This document shows, piece after piece, positions 1 to 13,100 of a stretch of 64,000 bases of DNA. Under the pieces are notes generated by a model. It saw only the letters and a program-made list of their open reading frames with translations, was not told where the DNA came from and did no database searches. How positions within the stretch are numbered: position 1 is the first letter of the stretch; each line of letters starts with the position of its first letter. A program made the position numbers and the translations under genes. Source of the DNA: Muribaculaceae bacterium Zag1 (GTDB taxonomy: Bacteria; Bacteroidota; Bacteroidia; Bacteroidales; Muribaculaceae); the NCBI GenBank assembly GCA_002633115.1, contig NWBJ01000081.1, forward strand, positions 1-64,000. The letters run 5' to 3'.

Positions 1-2500
1 AAAATTTTGGACACCCTATTTAATATGTTTGTGGCTTTAATACTAAACTCCAGCTTTTTTGTCGGCTCCCATGTTGCAGAAGCGTCAACCAAAATCAGAT
101 TGGATGACCGAGAAGAAGAAAATCTTGTATAATAATGTTCTCCTCCGACAGAAAATTGCCAACCTTTAAGAGGGATAAGAACTAACGACAGAAATTGTTT
201 GATAGTTTGATAATTACTTGTATCTCCGTTTTTTATCCGCAGCTTATTTATTGTGTATCCAATTTTGTAGTCTGTTGAAAACCAGTTAGTGAAATATCCT
301 TTTAGTCCAGGTTGCAAAACGATAGCACTTTGTCGATAAGAAAGTTTCTGTCCATCACGCATAGCGGAAGAAATTACATCAGCATACGAAGCATCGAGGC
401 TAATATGAATTTTCCCTGACATCAGTCCTTTACTTATATTGCCATTTACATTAAAACATCTGGTGTCATTGCTGTTCAAAGTAAATGTATTGAGTATGTA
501 GTTATTTAAGAATATCTGGTCATTGATTAGGGGATAGCTGTTCCAATCGTATTTCCCGATGATGTTGAAGAAAAGGGACTTTATTGGATTCCTATATCTC
601 AAGTTCACGGCTGCAGAACGATAATGGTAAAAATCGGTGGTAGGAACAGCCAAATACAGGTTGCGGAAATTCTGCATTATAGCTGCCGGGATATGGCAAG
701 TAGCCTCTGGCGGTTCCAAAGAATACTTTAACTGGGCTATTGCATCCATTCGTGCGTTAAGTTTATATCTGACATAAACAAACGGGGCAATAGATAAATG
801 GCATTTCGTAATATTTGAACCCGTCTGACCTTCATAGATATGATTGGTCTTTAAGCCTATTGGTAAAGACAAAGTTACAAGCCAGCGATAAGAGCTATAT
901 GAAGCCTCCGGTGCCGCATACACCCTCATTAAAAGAGATTGGAAATCGCACTCGGTTACGAGAGGCGACGCTATACCATCAAGATTACTTTTCAAGTGGT
1001 GATAATTAATGTCAAGATCGCCACGGACATATATATTCCATTTGGCTTTCAACCAGCCATATTTAAGTTCGGTAACAGATCTAAAATCCTGGGTTGTCAG
1101 TTCCTGTTCAACCGAGGCATCATATACAACATCAAGTCGGTGAGGGTGATAATAGTACCTGTTGCGTGATGATACGGAGAGCAAGTTTCCGGATACACGT
1201 TTTACCATTTGTAAATCATTGGTGAAATTGAACTCCGGAATATATGCTTTTTGTGACAAGGACAGTGTTCCGCCGACAGCAGACGAAAAATCTTGCCAAT
1301 GAGCATCGATATACAGATTGTCAGTGAGATACATGGCCGGGGTGTTGATGGCAACAGTGCCCTGTCCATTTAACCAATGCGAATAGCTTTTCAAAGAATT
1401 AGTCTCGATGAAACGTGGAATGTATTCATCCAAATAATTTGTTTCATATCCCGACAGATTGTCAAGTCGGTCGGATTCGTAATTAAGATTGAATCTGACA
1501 TCTTTTCCTTTGTCAAGATGCCATGAATTTGAGCTGTTGGCAAGCACGGAGAAATTATCCCTTGTACGGTTTTCGGCAAGAGGAGCGGAAGATGTGCCGA
1601 GGTTGATATAATCAGGCCATAAATAATCGATATAATCGCTGCTGAACAGATTTGAGACCGTATGTTTATGACTTTGCGATTGTGGATTCCATCCCGTATT
1701 ATTTATCCGAACGGTTTCCATGTTCTGCCATTTCCCTGAAATGCGCATGGCAAAAGCAGATGCATTATACAGAACTGGCGACAGACCGATCCCTCCATCC
1801 AATATAGCAATCCATCTGTGTCGAGCCTGTTCACGAAGTTTGATATTAATACCTGCCTGCTGTGAAAATTCAAGACCTTGCAAAGCCTGAATGGGCTGAT
1901 GGTTTTCCATAACCTCCACACTTGCCACATCAGACGGAAGTATATTCTCGGTAGCCAGACCATACTTCCGTCAGCAAAGTCTGCTCCGTCAATATAGAAC
2001 TTATTGATAGGCTCTCCATTGTACTTTATTTCTCCGCTTTCTTCCACTTTTATACCGGGAAGTCTTTTGAGAACATCGGCAATGTTGCGGTCAGATTCCT
2101 TGGCATAATGACTTAAGTAATACACAAGTGTGTCGGAACGTTGCTCAATGTCGGGAGCAGTTACAATCACATCATCCAGCTGTGTGTGCTGAGATTCAAG
2201 ATAAACTCTTACCGGTGATTTTATGTCTGATATTCGGATTCTTTTTTCTGCATATCCCATGAGATGAAACACAATCACAGAAGCAGAACAAGAAGCATCG
2301 AAGTCAATGCTGAACGATCCGTTATCGTCAGAAAATGTGTAGGCAAGATTCTTGCCGGCTTTGTCTTTGACTTGAATTATAACTCCGTCAACGGCAGCTT
2401 CGGTATCTTTGTCTATAACGAAGCCCTTGATTTTTGTGGCTTGTCCATATATATGTGACAAAGCACAAAATATCATTATCAGAGTTATTAAAATTCTCAC
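1..2500 (-). pseudogene. TonB-dependent outer-membrane receptor, frameshifted, C-terminus off left edge
   Basis: The N-terminus (from 2500) has a signal peptide followed by a carboxypeptidase-regulatory-like beta-sandwich (about residues 22-110) and a TonB plug segment with the motif YIDGADFADG. Reading then breaks near 1965 and resumes in another frame, where the minus strand stays open to position 1 in the places I translated and encodes aromatic-rich beta-barrel segments such as LIPLKGWQFSVGGEHYYTR and FNIIGKYDWN. Restoring one A in the GGAAG at about 1965-1968 rejoins plug and barrel as YGLATENILPSDVASVEV. The family imports ligands or exports peptides at the outer membrane using TonB energy. 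It begins 11 bp after the GLPGLI gene and probably shares its transcript. It could be a true pseudogene or a single-base assembly error. Confidence 0.85.
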
Positions 2501-2511
2501 AGATATTATAA

Positions 2512-3402
2512 TTAGTATTTTTTCCAGTCGGTTTCAATATAATCGAAAGTAAGGGACTTGGGCGAGGTCAGATCTGTTCGGGGTTTCCCGTCAGGAGTAG
2601 TTACAATCACTTGAACTCCATTTGTTGCTTCCATATATCCAGTCGGGTTTATATCGAATCTGTTTTTTGTTTTGTAAAAATCGACTCTTGATGTTTTGAT
2701 GAAATCGACCTCCGGGATAGTAATGGCGCGGTCTGCATTAGAGTTTATTCCAACACATATGAAGGAATATTGATTTGAAGCATCTCGTACCTCCATAATA
2801 AATCCCGGAAGGCCACCGAATTTCCAAGGACCGTCGGCAACAGGGATTTTATCAGTGTAATAGGCGATGTAATCTCTGCCTCTGAAAGAGCATTTGGCAC
2901 TGTTGCACTCATATCCCAATACTTCTTTTGTTTCATCGGTCATAGTCCATTCCTGTGAAGGAATCAACTCCTCAAAAAGAAACCAGTCGGTTGCAACCCT
3001 ATCAGTATTGGTGAACTTTCCGGCGGGATAGTTCTTATAGATTGAGAAAGACTCTCCGCCGACATAACGGTTCGGGTTGGCTTTTATTTGATCAGTAGTA
3101 GATATCTGAAGCAGGGAGTCTATCTGCATGCCACGGTAACTCGTGAATTTCGACAGCCCATAACCCACCTGAAGTATCATACGGTCTTCAACGCGCGATG
3201 TGACATCGGTTGTGTCACGAAGATAAGAGTAATCAAACATGAACTCCATTACCGCATCACCAATCTTCTTATGGCTCACCGGTGTAGCGGAGTTAACTTC
3301 CATCTGACTTCCGGCTCTTACGGTAATTGATTGCTGGTTTTGGGCGGATAATTCAGATATTCCCAAAGATGCAATCAAAACAATTGTAGCTAATTTTTTC
3401 AT
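2512..3402 (-). CDS. GLPGLI family secreted protein
   Basis: The 296-residue product starts MKKLATIVLIASLGISELSA, a clear signal peptide, and carries the family motif WKFGGLPGFIMEV in its second half. I place the start at 3402 rather than at the upstream in-frame ATG (3429), because the signal peptide begins there. The family is restricted to Bacteroidota, is probably periplasmic or surface-exposed, and has no established biochemical role. Genes of this family are often next to TonB-dependent receptors, as here, which suggests a shared envelope function. A TACCTTTG -7 box on the minus strand (3495-3502) would give a leader of roughly 85 nt. Confidence 0.88.
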   Translation of the reverse strand: MKKLATIVLIASLGISELSAQNQQSITVRAGSQMEVNSATPVSHKKIGDAVMEFMFDYSYLRDTTDVTSRVEDRMILQVGYGLSKFTSYRGMQIDSLLQISTTDQIKANPNRYVGGESFSIYKNYPAGKFTNTDRVATDWFLFEELIPSQEWTMTDETKEVLGYECNSAKCSFRGRDYIAYYTDKIPVADGPWKFGGLPGFIMEVRDASNQYSFICVGINSNADRAITIPEVDFIKTSRVDFYKTKNRFDINPTGYMEATNGVQVIVTTPDGKPRTDLTSPKSLTFDYIETDWKKY

Positions 3403-3494
3403 TACGTATGCTCTATTAGATGTTTGCAAAGTTCGAGATGTATTTTGGCAGGATGATTATTGCTTGTCAACCTGCTTTAACCTAATTCTCGGTG

Positions 3495-3502
3495 CAAAGG
3501 TA
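3495..3502 (-). promoter_or_regulatory. -7 box for the GLPGLI/TonB receptor operon
   Basis: The minus strand reads TACCTTTG, an exact match to the Bacteroidota -7 consensus TAnnTTTG, about 90 bp upstream of the start at 3402. No convincing -33 TTG was identified. Confidence 0.55.
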
Positions 3503-3809
3503 ATAAAAATTACATTACGTTTGTTATCTAAAAGCTCAAAAAAATCACCAGCACAGAGCATTTTAACATCTAATAACACTTTATTTGGCCTATAAATTAA
3601 AGAAGACTGCTGTTTGCTATTAATAATTTGCATACACTTCATATTATTGACAAATTATAATTTGTTTGGCTAACACAGCGTTATTTCGTAACTCTAAGTC
3701 CAGAGAATTATAAATACTCTTTGGTGACATTTGTTATTAAGACAGTAAACGAGTATAGCCTTGATTCGTTTCGGCTCAAATAAATTGCTTTAAAAAGATT
3801 AGGGAGGAC

Positions 3810-4119
3810 ATAACCGTTATAATGTTTATATGGTGTATTCCGTGTGGCTAAAACTTATAATGTATTCTGTTTTTGTCATCTAAATGTATCAGTTATAATG
3901 TTTTAGATGTTAATTTACATTAAATCCTTGTTTTTGTTTTTGATTTACATTACGATTGTTATGTAAATTTTGTATCTTTGCAGTACAGTTCCGGTTCATA
4001 GGAGGTGGCGAAGCGTCTTGAACAAGGCATTTCGTTCTGACATAACCAAACTTAACTTACGCTGATAACCGACATCCGATCAATTAATATAATGTTCAAC
4101 AATTCAACACATTGCGCTT
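3810..4119 (+). promoter_or_regulatory. Regulatory region of the toxin locus: 38-bp-phased repeats, palindrome, -7 box
   Basis: Three direct copies of (G/C)TTATAATGT lie at 3816-3825, 3854-3863 and 3892-3901, exactly 38 bp apart start to start. Downstream is an inverted repeat, TTTACAT / ATGTAAA (about 3944-3967), then a -7 box TATCTTTG at 3973-3980. The start codon is at 4120, so the leader is about 130 nt. The rest of the 3403-4119 gap is AT-rich and I see no gene in it. The phasing suggests cooperative binding by a regulator on nearly the same face of the helix (about 3.6 turns); that is inference. Confidence 0.6.
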
Positions 4120-7096
4120 ATGAAAAAGACTCTCCTCTTTTCTGGCCTGTTTGGGTTATCAGCACTCATGCTTCCCGCCCGTTCCCCCGGTGGATTCGAC
4201 GACGGCGTGAATGTCTGGTTCAGGACCGCACCGGTCAGTAGTAATTTGCAAGGTCGCTACCACTGGTTTGACTTTGCGGGTGATTCATTATCGCTGTATG
4301 CGTATAACCGCACCGCCGGGACTTACGCATTCACGCAGGACAGGAGCCTTGTCAAGTTCCTGAATTTCAATCCTGCGATTGATTTCTCCAAAGGCGACTC
4401 CCCGAAGTGGGGCGACCTTTTCCGCTCAAACCTCACGCAAGCAACCATCATCGGGGTGTTTGCGCCTTATTCCTTTACAAACGAGTCCATACTCTATGGT
4501 GTCGCCAGCGGCGATGGCGGGGGGCAGCCTTGTCACCAACGACAAGATTGTGCGCCCAGGCTCGATTGCGCCGCTCGACTACGGTGATGCCTATGGCGAG
4601 GATCTCCGGCATACGGGCAAGGATTCCGTGACGCTGGACATTTTCAAGGAGCACGCCACCAAGGTACTGACCTATTACCGTGCGGCGGCACCCAACACCT
4701 CGGTATGGGGCGGCCCGAACGGAACGCTGACCATCGGCGGGACATACAGTGCCTCCAACGAGCATTTCAACGGTCCGTTCGATACATCCGCCTTCGGCAA
4801 CAACGCTTTCGAGGGCTACACGCCGGAACTGCTCATCTACAACCGTCTGCTTACTCCCGGTGAGAGGCGCAGGGCGGAAAGCTATCTTGCCATGAAGTAC
4901 GGCATCACGCTCAACGATTCCTATCTCGACGGAGACGGGAACCTCGCATGGGACAGGGACGAGGCCGGCGCCTACCATAACAGGGTGACATCGGTGGCAC
5001 GCAACAGCGCATGGGATTTCCGGCAGCCGGTTTCGGCGACCTCCTACGAGGAAGGGCCGCTGTACGCATCCCTCCCGGAAAACGACAGCTATCACAATGC
5101 GAACGCCTACGGACTTCCGTCAGAGGCGCACCTGCTGGTCATGGGACGCGAGTACGGGAACATCATGCCGGACAAGGGCTTCCTGTTCTGGGGCGACGAC
5201 GGCGGCTCGCTGGAGACATACACCTCTCCCAACGACACGCTGTGGCATATCATGAACCGCACATGGCTTGTGAAGACGAACATGCCTGTCACGGGTGACA
5301 CCGCTACGGTGCGCTGGACGGGAAGCGGCATGACGGTCACTTCCAAAGGCTTCCTCGACATGATAAGCCAGGAGGCGGGTACGGCAGGCAAGGCCGTGAC
5401 ACCCAATATGGTTGACAACAACGGATTCATCGAGTTTTCCTGCCCGTCCGCACACCCGATATTCGATGTCGGTTTCAGCGGTTCTGGGGACGAGGAATGC
5501 GCATACGGCTTCCGCTTCGGCAATGACGGCACAGTCAGGACTATTAGCGGCGGGCAGGTGTCCGCAGCTTCCGTGGGCACGGATGCCAGCGGCGGCGACA
5601 TTTCCGTGACGCTCTCCGACGGCGTGGCCAGCCTGCGCATCGACGGCGAGGGTAAGGAGGCTTATACCGTAGTGATTCCCGACGAGGCGAAATCTTCCGC
5701 TTTGCACGGCATCATCAAGGCAGAAGCATCCGAGACTCCGCTGGTTCTGGCTTCCGTCCGCACCAACGGCGTTGCCGAGACCGGCTACTTCGCCGAGCTG
5801 AGCCATAACCTCACCCCTGAAAAGGAGTTCTACCATTACAGCCGCCAGCGTACCGTCATGCTCATAGACCCTTCAGGGGAAGGGCGTTTCGACACGGGCA
5901 CGGCCACTATGGTGAAATGCTCCACGCCTGACATCACCAGGGGCAAGACGATGTTCCATAACATCCTGTGGGATGCCGACGGCAGCGGTTCGGACGTGTT
6001 CACCTTCGCCTATTTCGACGGCATATCCGCTGATGTGGAGGCGCATCCCACGACCTGCCTCGACGGTGTTCCGCAGAAAGACGGCTATCTTGACATAGGG
6101 ATAAACATCGGCACTCCGATATACAAGTATGTCCTTACGGTCGATACCGTTGCAGGCATGAACAAGGATGATGTTGTGGCAAGCGGCAGCTTCATGGGCG
6201 ACACGCACAGGATTGACAACCTGGCGACCGGAACCTACACGCTGACGGTCACACAGGGCGGTGGCAATGACATACACGGCAAGGGGAACCTGCTGTACTC
6301 CACCTATTCGCACACCGACCGCCGGTTCACAGGCGGTGAGATTGAATGGACTGTAACCGAGACCGGCTCATGGTACCGCATCGGGGCGGAGCCGTCCGTG
6401 GTCGAGGACATCACGCAGTGGGGCTACGATGTGCGCGGCGACAAGGCGTATTTCATCATCGACGGATATACGAGCCTGACGCAGGGCGTGAACATCAAGC
6501 CGGGTGACACCCTCGGACTGAAGATCAGCGGCATATATGTACGCTGGTACCATAACGGAGTGGAGGTTCTCAAGAAGAGCGCGTGGACGCTGCGCCTCTG
6601 GAGGGTCTGTATCAAGTACGGACGCGGTGAGACGCATATCACCGACCTCACTATCAACGGGCTGCCGGTGGAGGACTTCGAGATAAACGGCAACGTACAG
6701 ATAGAGACCCCGAAGGCCAGCACGGTGGCATACACGGTACACATCGGCAACGAATGTGACCCGTCAGCACCCAACGGCATCGAGCCGAAACCGGATGTTG
6801 TCATAGGCGAAGCTGAACATGATGCACAGGATGCCAGCCAGTCCGAGAGAAACAGCCAGCTCACGGTACACGGGGAAGACGGCACGACCGGCATCTTCAA
6901 TGCCGTGCTCGACCGCGGCAAGTCAGGGCCTGCGACCATCATGGTGTTCGACACCACAGGCAAACTCGTACATGAAGGACAGATGGAGGGTGATATCGTG
7001 AAGACGTCGCGTTTCCGTGTTCCGGCTACAGGCGTATATATCGTCAAGGCCATCACCGATGACGGCGAGCACACGCAGAAGATTCTGGCAAAATAA
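4120..7096 (+). CDS. Secreted protein with type IX sorting domain, frameshifted in a G6 tract
   Basis: Residues 1-20 form a signal peptide. A jelly-roll or LamG-like region follows and ends in the signature ERRRAESYLAMKYGITL, common in secreted Bacteroidota proteins. The C-terminal 70 residues resemble a type A sorting domain (VFDTTGKLVHEG...GVYIVKAITDDGEHTQKILAK), which directs export and surface attachment by the type IX system. The reading frame from 4120 runs past a run of six G at 4519-4524; the homologous continuation (GSLVTNDKIVRPG onward) is one frame away, so five G would make a single protein of about 990 residues. The gene ends 34 bp before the RHS gene and probably forms its operon head. 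Whether it escorts or anchors the RHS protein is unknown. Confidence 0.8.
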
Positions 7097-7130
7097 CAAA
7101 AACCACATTATCAAATACAGCTAATACGTT

Positions 7131-10100
7131 ATGAAACGGTCATATATCATAGCCGTTGCTTCCGTCATATTGTCGGCGGCATGTCTGGCGGGGATATTCC
7201 TGTATCCCGGCTCGACAGCGGACGCCATGCCCCGGCAGGAGGACAGCGGCACCAACACCAGCATAGTGGCAGACGCTTCCGGCGCATCGCCCGGAACGGC
7301 GGCTGCAGAAAGCGGCACACCTTCTCCGCAACAGAAGGAAGAGTTTGCATCCAATAATACAAAGACAGAAGAGTCTGTCATCGGAGGAAAGACGGAACAG
7401 GCCGAAGGAAAGGACGGCACGGTTACCGCCGACGGCTCCGTCCATAAATATTTCACCACGGCACAGTCGGACAGCATCTCCGTGGCCGGCGGCACTCTTG
7501 CCGTGGCAAAGGGCCGGCTGCTGCGCCCGGTAAGCCTCTCCATCTGCGCGGTGGACAGTGCGGCATTGCCGGAACTTGACTTTGCCATGTGCAATGTCAC
7601 GGGCGAGAGCGACGGCTACCGCTTCCTCCCTCACGGCACTCACTTCACGGAAGAGGGTGCCACCGTGCGGCTGAAGTATGACCGCACGAGGATTCCGAGC
7701 GGTTACACGGAAGACGACATCCGCACGTTCTACTACGATACCGAGAAGGGCCACTGGGTGGCTCTCGACCGTGTGAGGGTAAACAAGGAGCTGGCATACG
7801 TGGAGTCCAGGACCACCCACTTCACCGACATGATCAACGGTGTCATACAGACACCCGAATCTCCTGAGACCGACGGCTTCGCGCCGACCATGATGAACGA
7901 CATCAAGGCGGCAGACCCGACGGCAAAGCTTAACATCATCGCACCGCCGACGGCGAACAACCGCGGCTCGGCGAACATGCAGTATGCATTCGAGATGCCT
8001 CCGGCACGTAACGGCATGGCTCCGTCACTCGCCATAAGTTACAACAGCGATGGCGGCAACGGATGGCTCGGACAGGGCTGGGACCTCTCCGTACCGTCAG
8101 TCACACTCGATACCCGCTGGGGTGTTCCGCGCTATGACCTGACAGACGAGACCGAGACATACTCGCTCTCCGGCTCCATGCTCTCCACTATGGATGACAA
8201 CGGCGCGATGAGCGTCGCACACCGTGGCGACAAGATAGCACGCAAGGCAGACCGTCAGTTCTACACCCGTCAGGGCGGCGACTTCTCACGCATCATCCGC
8301 AAGGGCGACAGCCCTGCGAACTACTACTGGGAAGTGACCGACAAGCAGGGCGTGGTATATACCTACGGCGGCGAGGGCGCCGTGCTCAAGGGCACGATAA
8401 CAGACCTCTCCGGCAACACGCGCGAGGTGATTTCCGAATGGAAGCTCAAGAAAGTTGTCGAGACCCACGGCGACTGGATAGAGTACGAGTACACGGCGGC
8501 TGACGAGCCTGTGCGCGGAGGACTGGTGGCAAAGGCCGTCTATCTCTCCAAGGTCAGTGCGGGCAATGCCGAGAGCACCGAACCTCATACCGTAGTGACG
8601 CTTACCGGCAACAAGACCAAGAGGCAGAAGGCCAACAACGCACGTTACGGTTATCTGACATCATCCAACAGGCTGCTTGAGAAGGTTTCCGTCAGCTTCA
8701 TGGGCGAGGAACTGCGCAGCTATACGTTCTCATACGTCGATGGCGCGTTCCACAAGGACTTGCTTGAGGGCGTCCGCCAGTTTGACGACCAGGGACAGGA
8801 GTTCGCGTTCCAGAAGTTCGACTATTACGATGACGTGCAGGCGGCAAGCGGATATGTGCCGTTCAAGGATGGCGAGGAAACATGGAACACGCACAATGAC
8901 GGACTGGATGCAGGGTTTATCAATCCTTTGCAGGGAATTGATATGTTCAGCGACAAGCCTACCGCACTCGGCGGCACGACAAGTTCTTCTATCGGAGGCT
9001 CTTTCTATGCCGGTGTTGGTATTTATGACGGCAGTTCGTCCACATCTTCCACTATCGGTGGTAGTTTCAGCTATTCCAATGACAATTCAAAGGGTCTTTC
9101 CACCTTTGTGGATTTGAACGGTGACGGCTTGCCCGATAAGGTATATAAAGATGGGGGTTCAGTCTATTACCGTCCGCAAATTAGAAACAGCAATAATACT
9201 GTTGAATACGGAGAGCCGATAAAGGTAATCGGAATATCCGGCTTTTCATCTTCCAGCAGTAATACTTACTCCGGCGGTGCCGACGTAAAAGCCGGATGGG
9301 GCCCTGCTGTAGCCACCATTGGTACAGATGCTTCTAAAACCACTACAAAAACGACTGTTTATTTCTCTGATATAAACGGTGACGGTCTGATAGACCTTGT
9401 ATCAAACGGCAAAGTGTATTTCAATCATATAGAATTTGACGCACAGGGCAATGCTGTTCCGACATTCACTCTCAGCAGTGCCGATACGCCGAGTCCGATT
9501 ATTTACGACCCCACCAAGATTGATGTTTCCGTCGGGGCGGTTGATCCGGAAGAACAGGCAGAGATTATCCGATTGTCTCCGATGGAAGATGCCGTCCGTG
9601 TATGGGTCGCACCAAGGAACGGTATTGTAAGCATATCCGGTACGGTTTCTCTGATTGCTCCGTCCGGTGATTATGATACAGATGCGTATGGCAAGGCCGA
9701 CGGTGTACGGGTAGCCATCCAGAAGGGTGATTCCGAACTGTGGAGTCAGTCGATTTCCAAAGGTGATGCCACTGCGCATAATGCTACGGCACAGGCTGTG
9801 CCTATAAACAAGGGCGACCGTATCTACTTCCGTGTACAATCCGGTACCGAGGAAATGAGTAACGGTGCATTTGATGAGGTAGCATGGCATCCGGTCATTA
9901 CATATTCAGGTACGGAAGAATTTATGCCAAATGGCTATTCCACAACTGTATATAAGCCAGAGGAAGGCGCATTGTACTTTGCTCCCACATCATTAAGCAT
10001 AGACGGTGGAAACGAGACAGTAGAAATTACCGGAACTTTCAACAAGCCCCAGACAACGGATGACATCACATTAAGCATTATCGGATTCAATGACAAGAAA

Positions 10101-13100
10101 GATGGCAATGGCAACGATAATCCTGCTTATGTGGAAAAAACAGTGTTTGTAAAGACATTCGCATGGGATGAAATTCACGACGGAGAACTACCTGTCACGC
10201 TCGACAACAGCGATGGACTTACCAACTTCCGCTTTATGGTAAGTGCCCAATCCAATGTACGATGGGATGCGGTAAAATGGTCTCCGATACTGTCTTTTAC
10301 AGATTCTTTGGGAACTCGGCAGAACAGACAGGTTTCCCCGGACTATACCATATATGCAAATCATCTGAAAGACGCTCCGTCGTTTGTTTCAAGCACGGCT
10401 GATACCGTCATATATGTAAAGCCGGTTGTCACATTCTCAAATATGCTCTATAACGGAGAGCTGACACTCACGGTAAAGACTGTGGACAGGCTGCTCGGTA
10501 AGAAAAAGTTTGCCGTGACTGCCGGTGCTGTGGCGAATGATTCCATTGCCATTTTGAAATCTGACATTGGTACGGATAAGATATGGTTTGAATTATTCTC
10601 GTCCGACAGCTATGTGGGCAATTCCATTTCCGATGTATCGGCTTTGGTAAGTTCTCCAACGGCCCTTACATACCAGTCTGCCGGTGCGAACCTTTATGCG
10701 GTTAATATTCAGGCTGGATTCGGACAGTTATACCGTGGCTGGGGAGGCTTCGTCTATAACGCATCAGAAAACCGTTATTCACAGCCAATCAATGAGTCTT
10801 TGCTCGTTTTGCCTCAAGATGAAAATGAGCAGCCTGACCCATTGACAATGGCGTTCATACCATTAAGTACAGACTTGAATAAGCTCGACCGCTGGAGTGG
10901 GCAGCGCGAGGAAATATATGTTACTGCGACCCACATGGGTGCTGCACGCCTGACGGAACAGGATGTCGTGCTTACCAATCCGTTTGAGAATATCGGAAAC
11001 GTGGCAGGATTGACGGGCGAGCATCTGCAGGGCACCGGTGCTGCGGCAATTTCGCAGGAAATGGTAAGCCACAACAATGTCGTACAGGGTGGTGCCATAT
11101 TCACATACAATGACGCCAATGGTGACAGTAAGACCAAATCCATGATGATAGACCTGAACGGTGATGGCTATCCTGATATTGTAGCCGGTGGAAAAATCCA
11201 ATATACCAATACTCTCGGAGGTATCAGCGGAGAGGTGCTGGAAGGCATGGGAACTATCAGCAGCGGCAGTAAGGCACAAGGCTTTGCACTCGGTAGCGAC
11301 CCGATTCTCTCTGCGGTAGCGACAATCAAACAGATTGCCAACGGAAAGAACACCTCCGCCAATCAGGAGTCAAGCAACAAGGCAATGGGTTCTATTTCCG
11401 CTTCTCTCAGCATCCCGCCATCGAACGAAGACTGGAATATTGAGAATTTTATTGATGTGAACGGCGATGGCCTTGCTGATAAAATTATATCAGGGAATAA
11501 GGTTAGGCTTAATTTGGGATATTCCTTCACAGAGCCTATCGACTGGGATATTGACCGCATACAGGGCGGCAAGAGCCAGTCTTATACGGCAAATGTCGGT
11601 GGCGGATATAACCAAGGTTCAAGTAGCTTCGCCGGCGGATATAATATAGTAACTTCCGCGAATGAGGAACAATACAATCTTACTGATGTCAATTCAGACG
11701 GATTACCCGACAAGGTTTGGAAATCCGGCAATGGCATCATGGTCGCTTTGAATACCGGCGTAGGATTCGACACTCCGTTTGTATGGCAAGGTGCGAACGC
11801 ATTAAGCAAGTCGGCATCCACATCCGAAGGCGGAAATGTCGCATTTACAGTGTCTATTCCGATACCTCTTCCTTTTGGTCCACCATTAAAAATATCTACA
11901 AATCCCGGTGTTTCGTTGAGCCACAGCATCAACCGTACAAATTACTCTTTGCAGGATGTTGACGGCGACGGCTATCTTGACATCGTAACTTCTGATAAGG
12001 AGAGCGAGCTTACCGTTACACGTTCCGCCATCGGCCGCACCAACATGCTGAAGTCCGTCACCAACTCCATCGGCGGACGCTTCGAGCTGGATTACGCACA
12101 CTCGACCCCGACCTACGGGCATCCCGGCGGCAAGTGGGTTATGTCGGCACTGACCGTCGATGACGGTATCCATGACGACGGCCCGCTGATGAAAACGGCA
12201 TTTGAATACTCGGACGGTTTCCGCGACCGCCACGAGCGCGACTTCCTCGGCTTCGGAAAGGTTATCACCAAGAGCCTCGACACAGAGAACGGCGACGGCG
12301 TATATCGCCAGTCCGTTCAAGAATTTGCCGTTGACAACTATTACAAGTCAGGCAACCTCGTGGCCTCATACGTTTCCGACGCATCGGGCAACAAGTTCAC
12401 CGAGACCGTCAACGAGTATGACGCTTACAGCATGACCGCCAATGCGGACAGCTACTCCTTCACCAAGCAGGATGTGATTTACAGCGACCGTGCATCGGCT
12501 TTCGTTCCCCTCCGCTACACCGCCAACAAGCAGTACGAGGGCACATCGCAGGGCATGGTTATCTCCGAGGCATGGAACGAATATTACCTCAACGGCTACC
12601 ACGGAGAGCTGAAGTCCTACCGCTACAGCGACAAGGGCAGCCTCGGCAGCAGCGGTTCGGGCAGCTATGACTATGCGACAAATATCCAGTACACCTCAAA
12701 TGCCGACAGGCACATCTTCGGACTTCCCACGAACGTGACCGTTGTCGGCGGTGACGGCTCGATGTATCACAACGTGTCGGCGACCTACGACACGAAGTAC
12801 CCGAACCATCTGACGCAGGTGTCGCAGCAGCTCGGCAGCGGAACGGCTGTCACCGACTACAAGTACGACCGCTACGGCAACATCATACAGAAGACGCTTC
12901 CGGCCAACGGTACGGGACAGCGTATGTGGTACAAGTACCGCTACGAGCCGGAGATGAACATGTATGTCGAGCGCATCGACGACGCATGGGGCTACCGCAG
13001 CGAGGCGGGCAACTTCGACTACCGCTACGGCATGGCACTGGAACGCCGTGACCTCAACAACTTCTACTATGAGACGGAGCTTGACAATATCGGCCGTGTG

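Noticed and set aside
4475..6742. Several long minus-strand frames opposite the sorting-domain gene
   Set aside because: They are GC-rich shadows of the plus-strand gene with low-complexity Arg/Val/Ala translation and no domain.
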